From NCBI GenBank assembly GCA_902802215.1, contig CADCLH010000111.1, forward strand, positions 1 through 6,402: DNA of 6,402 nucleotides, given 5' to 3'. The position numbers and the translations under genes are program-made. The notes below the pieces were generated by a model. The model had not been told where the DNA came from, did not search any database, and saw nothing but the letters and a program-made list of their open reading frames with translations. Shown piece by piece: positions 6,064 through 6,402 of the stretch; the first letter of the stretch is position 1, and every line of letters begins with the position of its first letter. Origin of the DNA: Oscillospiraceae bacterium (GTDB lineage Bacteria > Bacillota > Clostridia > Oscillospirales > Oscillospiraceae).

Positions 6064-6402
6064 TTACTGGCTCAGTTCCTTTTTGATCCGGCCTATGGCG
6101 TTCTTTTCCAGCCGCGAGACCTGGGCCTGGGAGATCCCGATGGCCCGGGCGACCTCCATCTGGGTGCGCCCGTCGTAGAAGCGCAGGGCGAGGATGTGCT
6201 TCTCCCGGCTGTCGAGGCGCTTGACGGCCTCCTCCAGCGCGATCTGCTCGAGCCAGTGCTCGTCGGTGTTGTGCTTGTCGCCGATCTGGTCCATGACGGT
6301 CGCGCTCTCGCCGCCGTCGGAATAGATGGGATCGTAGAGGGAGACGGGGTCGCTGATGGCCTCGAGCGCGAAGACGACCTCCTGCCGCGGGATGCCGAGC
6401 TC
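6064..6402 (-). CDS. sigG: RNA polymerase sporulation sigma factor SigG, C-terminal part (5' end outside window)
   Basis: The frame is open from the right edge to TAA at 6064, giving the last 112 residues. It starts in region 3 (ELGIPRQEVVFALEAISDPVSLYDPIYSDGGE), followed by VMDQIGDK-N-D--W and region 4. Region 4.1 is EEAVKRLDSREKHILALRFYDG, and the region 4.2 helix-turn-helix is TQMEVARAIGISQAQVSRLEK, which contacts the -35 box. DPVSLYDPIY, DGG, VMDQ and the short tail after VSRLEKNAIGRIKKEL match sigma-G of endospore formers better than sigma-F, whose corresponding segments differ. Sigma-G directs late forespore gene expression. An ATG at 6294 falls in the middle of the conserved region and is not the start. 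The gene converges on the TRAP operon and has no evident functional link to it. Confidence 0.93.
   Translation of the reverse strand, partial: ELGIPRQEVVFALEAISDPVSLYDPIYSDGGESATVMDQIGDKHNTDEHWLEQIALEEAVKRLDSREKHILALRFYDGRTQMEVARAIGISQAQVSRLEKNAIGRIKKELSQ

Noticed and set aside
4766..6178. A 470-codon plus-strand open frame in another phase of the permease gene, running on past its stop
   Set aside because: The translation is Arg/His/Gly-rich shadow sequence and continues through the terminator and the opposite strand of sigG, so it cannot be a real gene.
6064..6294. A complete short 76-residue sigma-like protein starting at ATG 6294
   Set aside because: The frame stays open to the window edge and the extra upstream residues match sigma-G region 3, so this is the tail of a full-length sigma factor rather than a mini-sigma.

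Overview
The window reads as a chromosomal segment of a high-GC, spore-forming member of the Clostridia (Oscillospiraceae-like; this assignment is inference). The sequence shows GC-rich codon use with C/G-ending codons, a sigG-type sporulation sigma factor at the right edge, Gram-positive-type Shine-Dalgarno sites (AGGAG/GGAGG), and a lipoprotein signal peptide on the solute-binding protein. There are no mobile elements, tRNAs, rRNAs or CRISPR arrays.

Layout. (1) 1-1261, plus strand: the C-terminal end of a CobW/G3E-family GTPase with a His-rich metal-binding linker. It is followed, with an 8-bp overlap, by a second protein that joins a divergent G3E-type P-loop domain to a C-terminal domain resembling the soluble part of the YcgQ/TIGR03943 (DUF1980) family. 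This pair looks like part of a metal (probably zinc) homeostasis operon that continues to the left of the window. (2) 1274-1309: a strong hairpin between convergent genes. (3) 1326-2300, minus strand: a LysR-type regulator. (4) 2301-2536: an AT-rich divergent intergenic region with a promoter candidate and two inverted repeats, one of them with the T-N11-A geometry expected for LysR-type regulators. (5) 2537-6017, plus strand: a compact three-gene TAXI-type TRAP transporter operon, consisting of a TAXI solute-binding lipoprotein, a DUF1850 membrane-anchored protein and a fused DctQ-DctM permease. (6) 6034-6061: a bidirectional terminator. (7) 6064-6402, minus strand: the C-terminal part of sigma-G.

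How the genes work together. The lipoprotein would capture an unknown organic anion outside the membrane and deliver it to the fused permease for cation-driven uptake. The DUF1850 protein is a regular but poorly understood partner in such operons. The divergent LysR-type protein is the obvious candidate regulator, and the ligand may be the transported substrate. The transporter operon, the G3E pair and sigG look like three separate transcription units that happen to be neighbours. The most unusual item is the G3E/YcgQ-like fusion, which has a degenerate base-recognition motif and lacks the CxCC metal site of the family.
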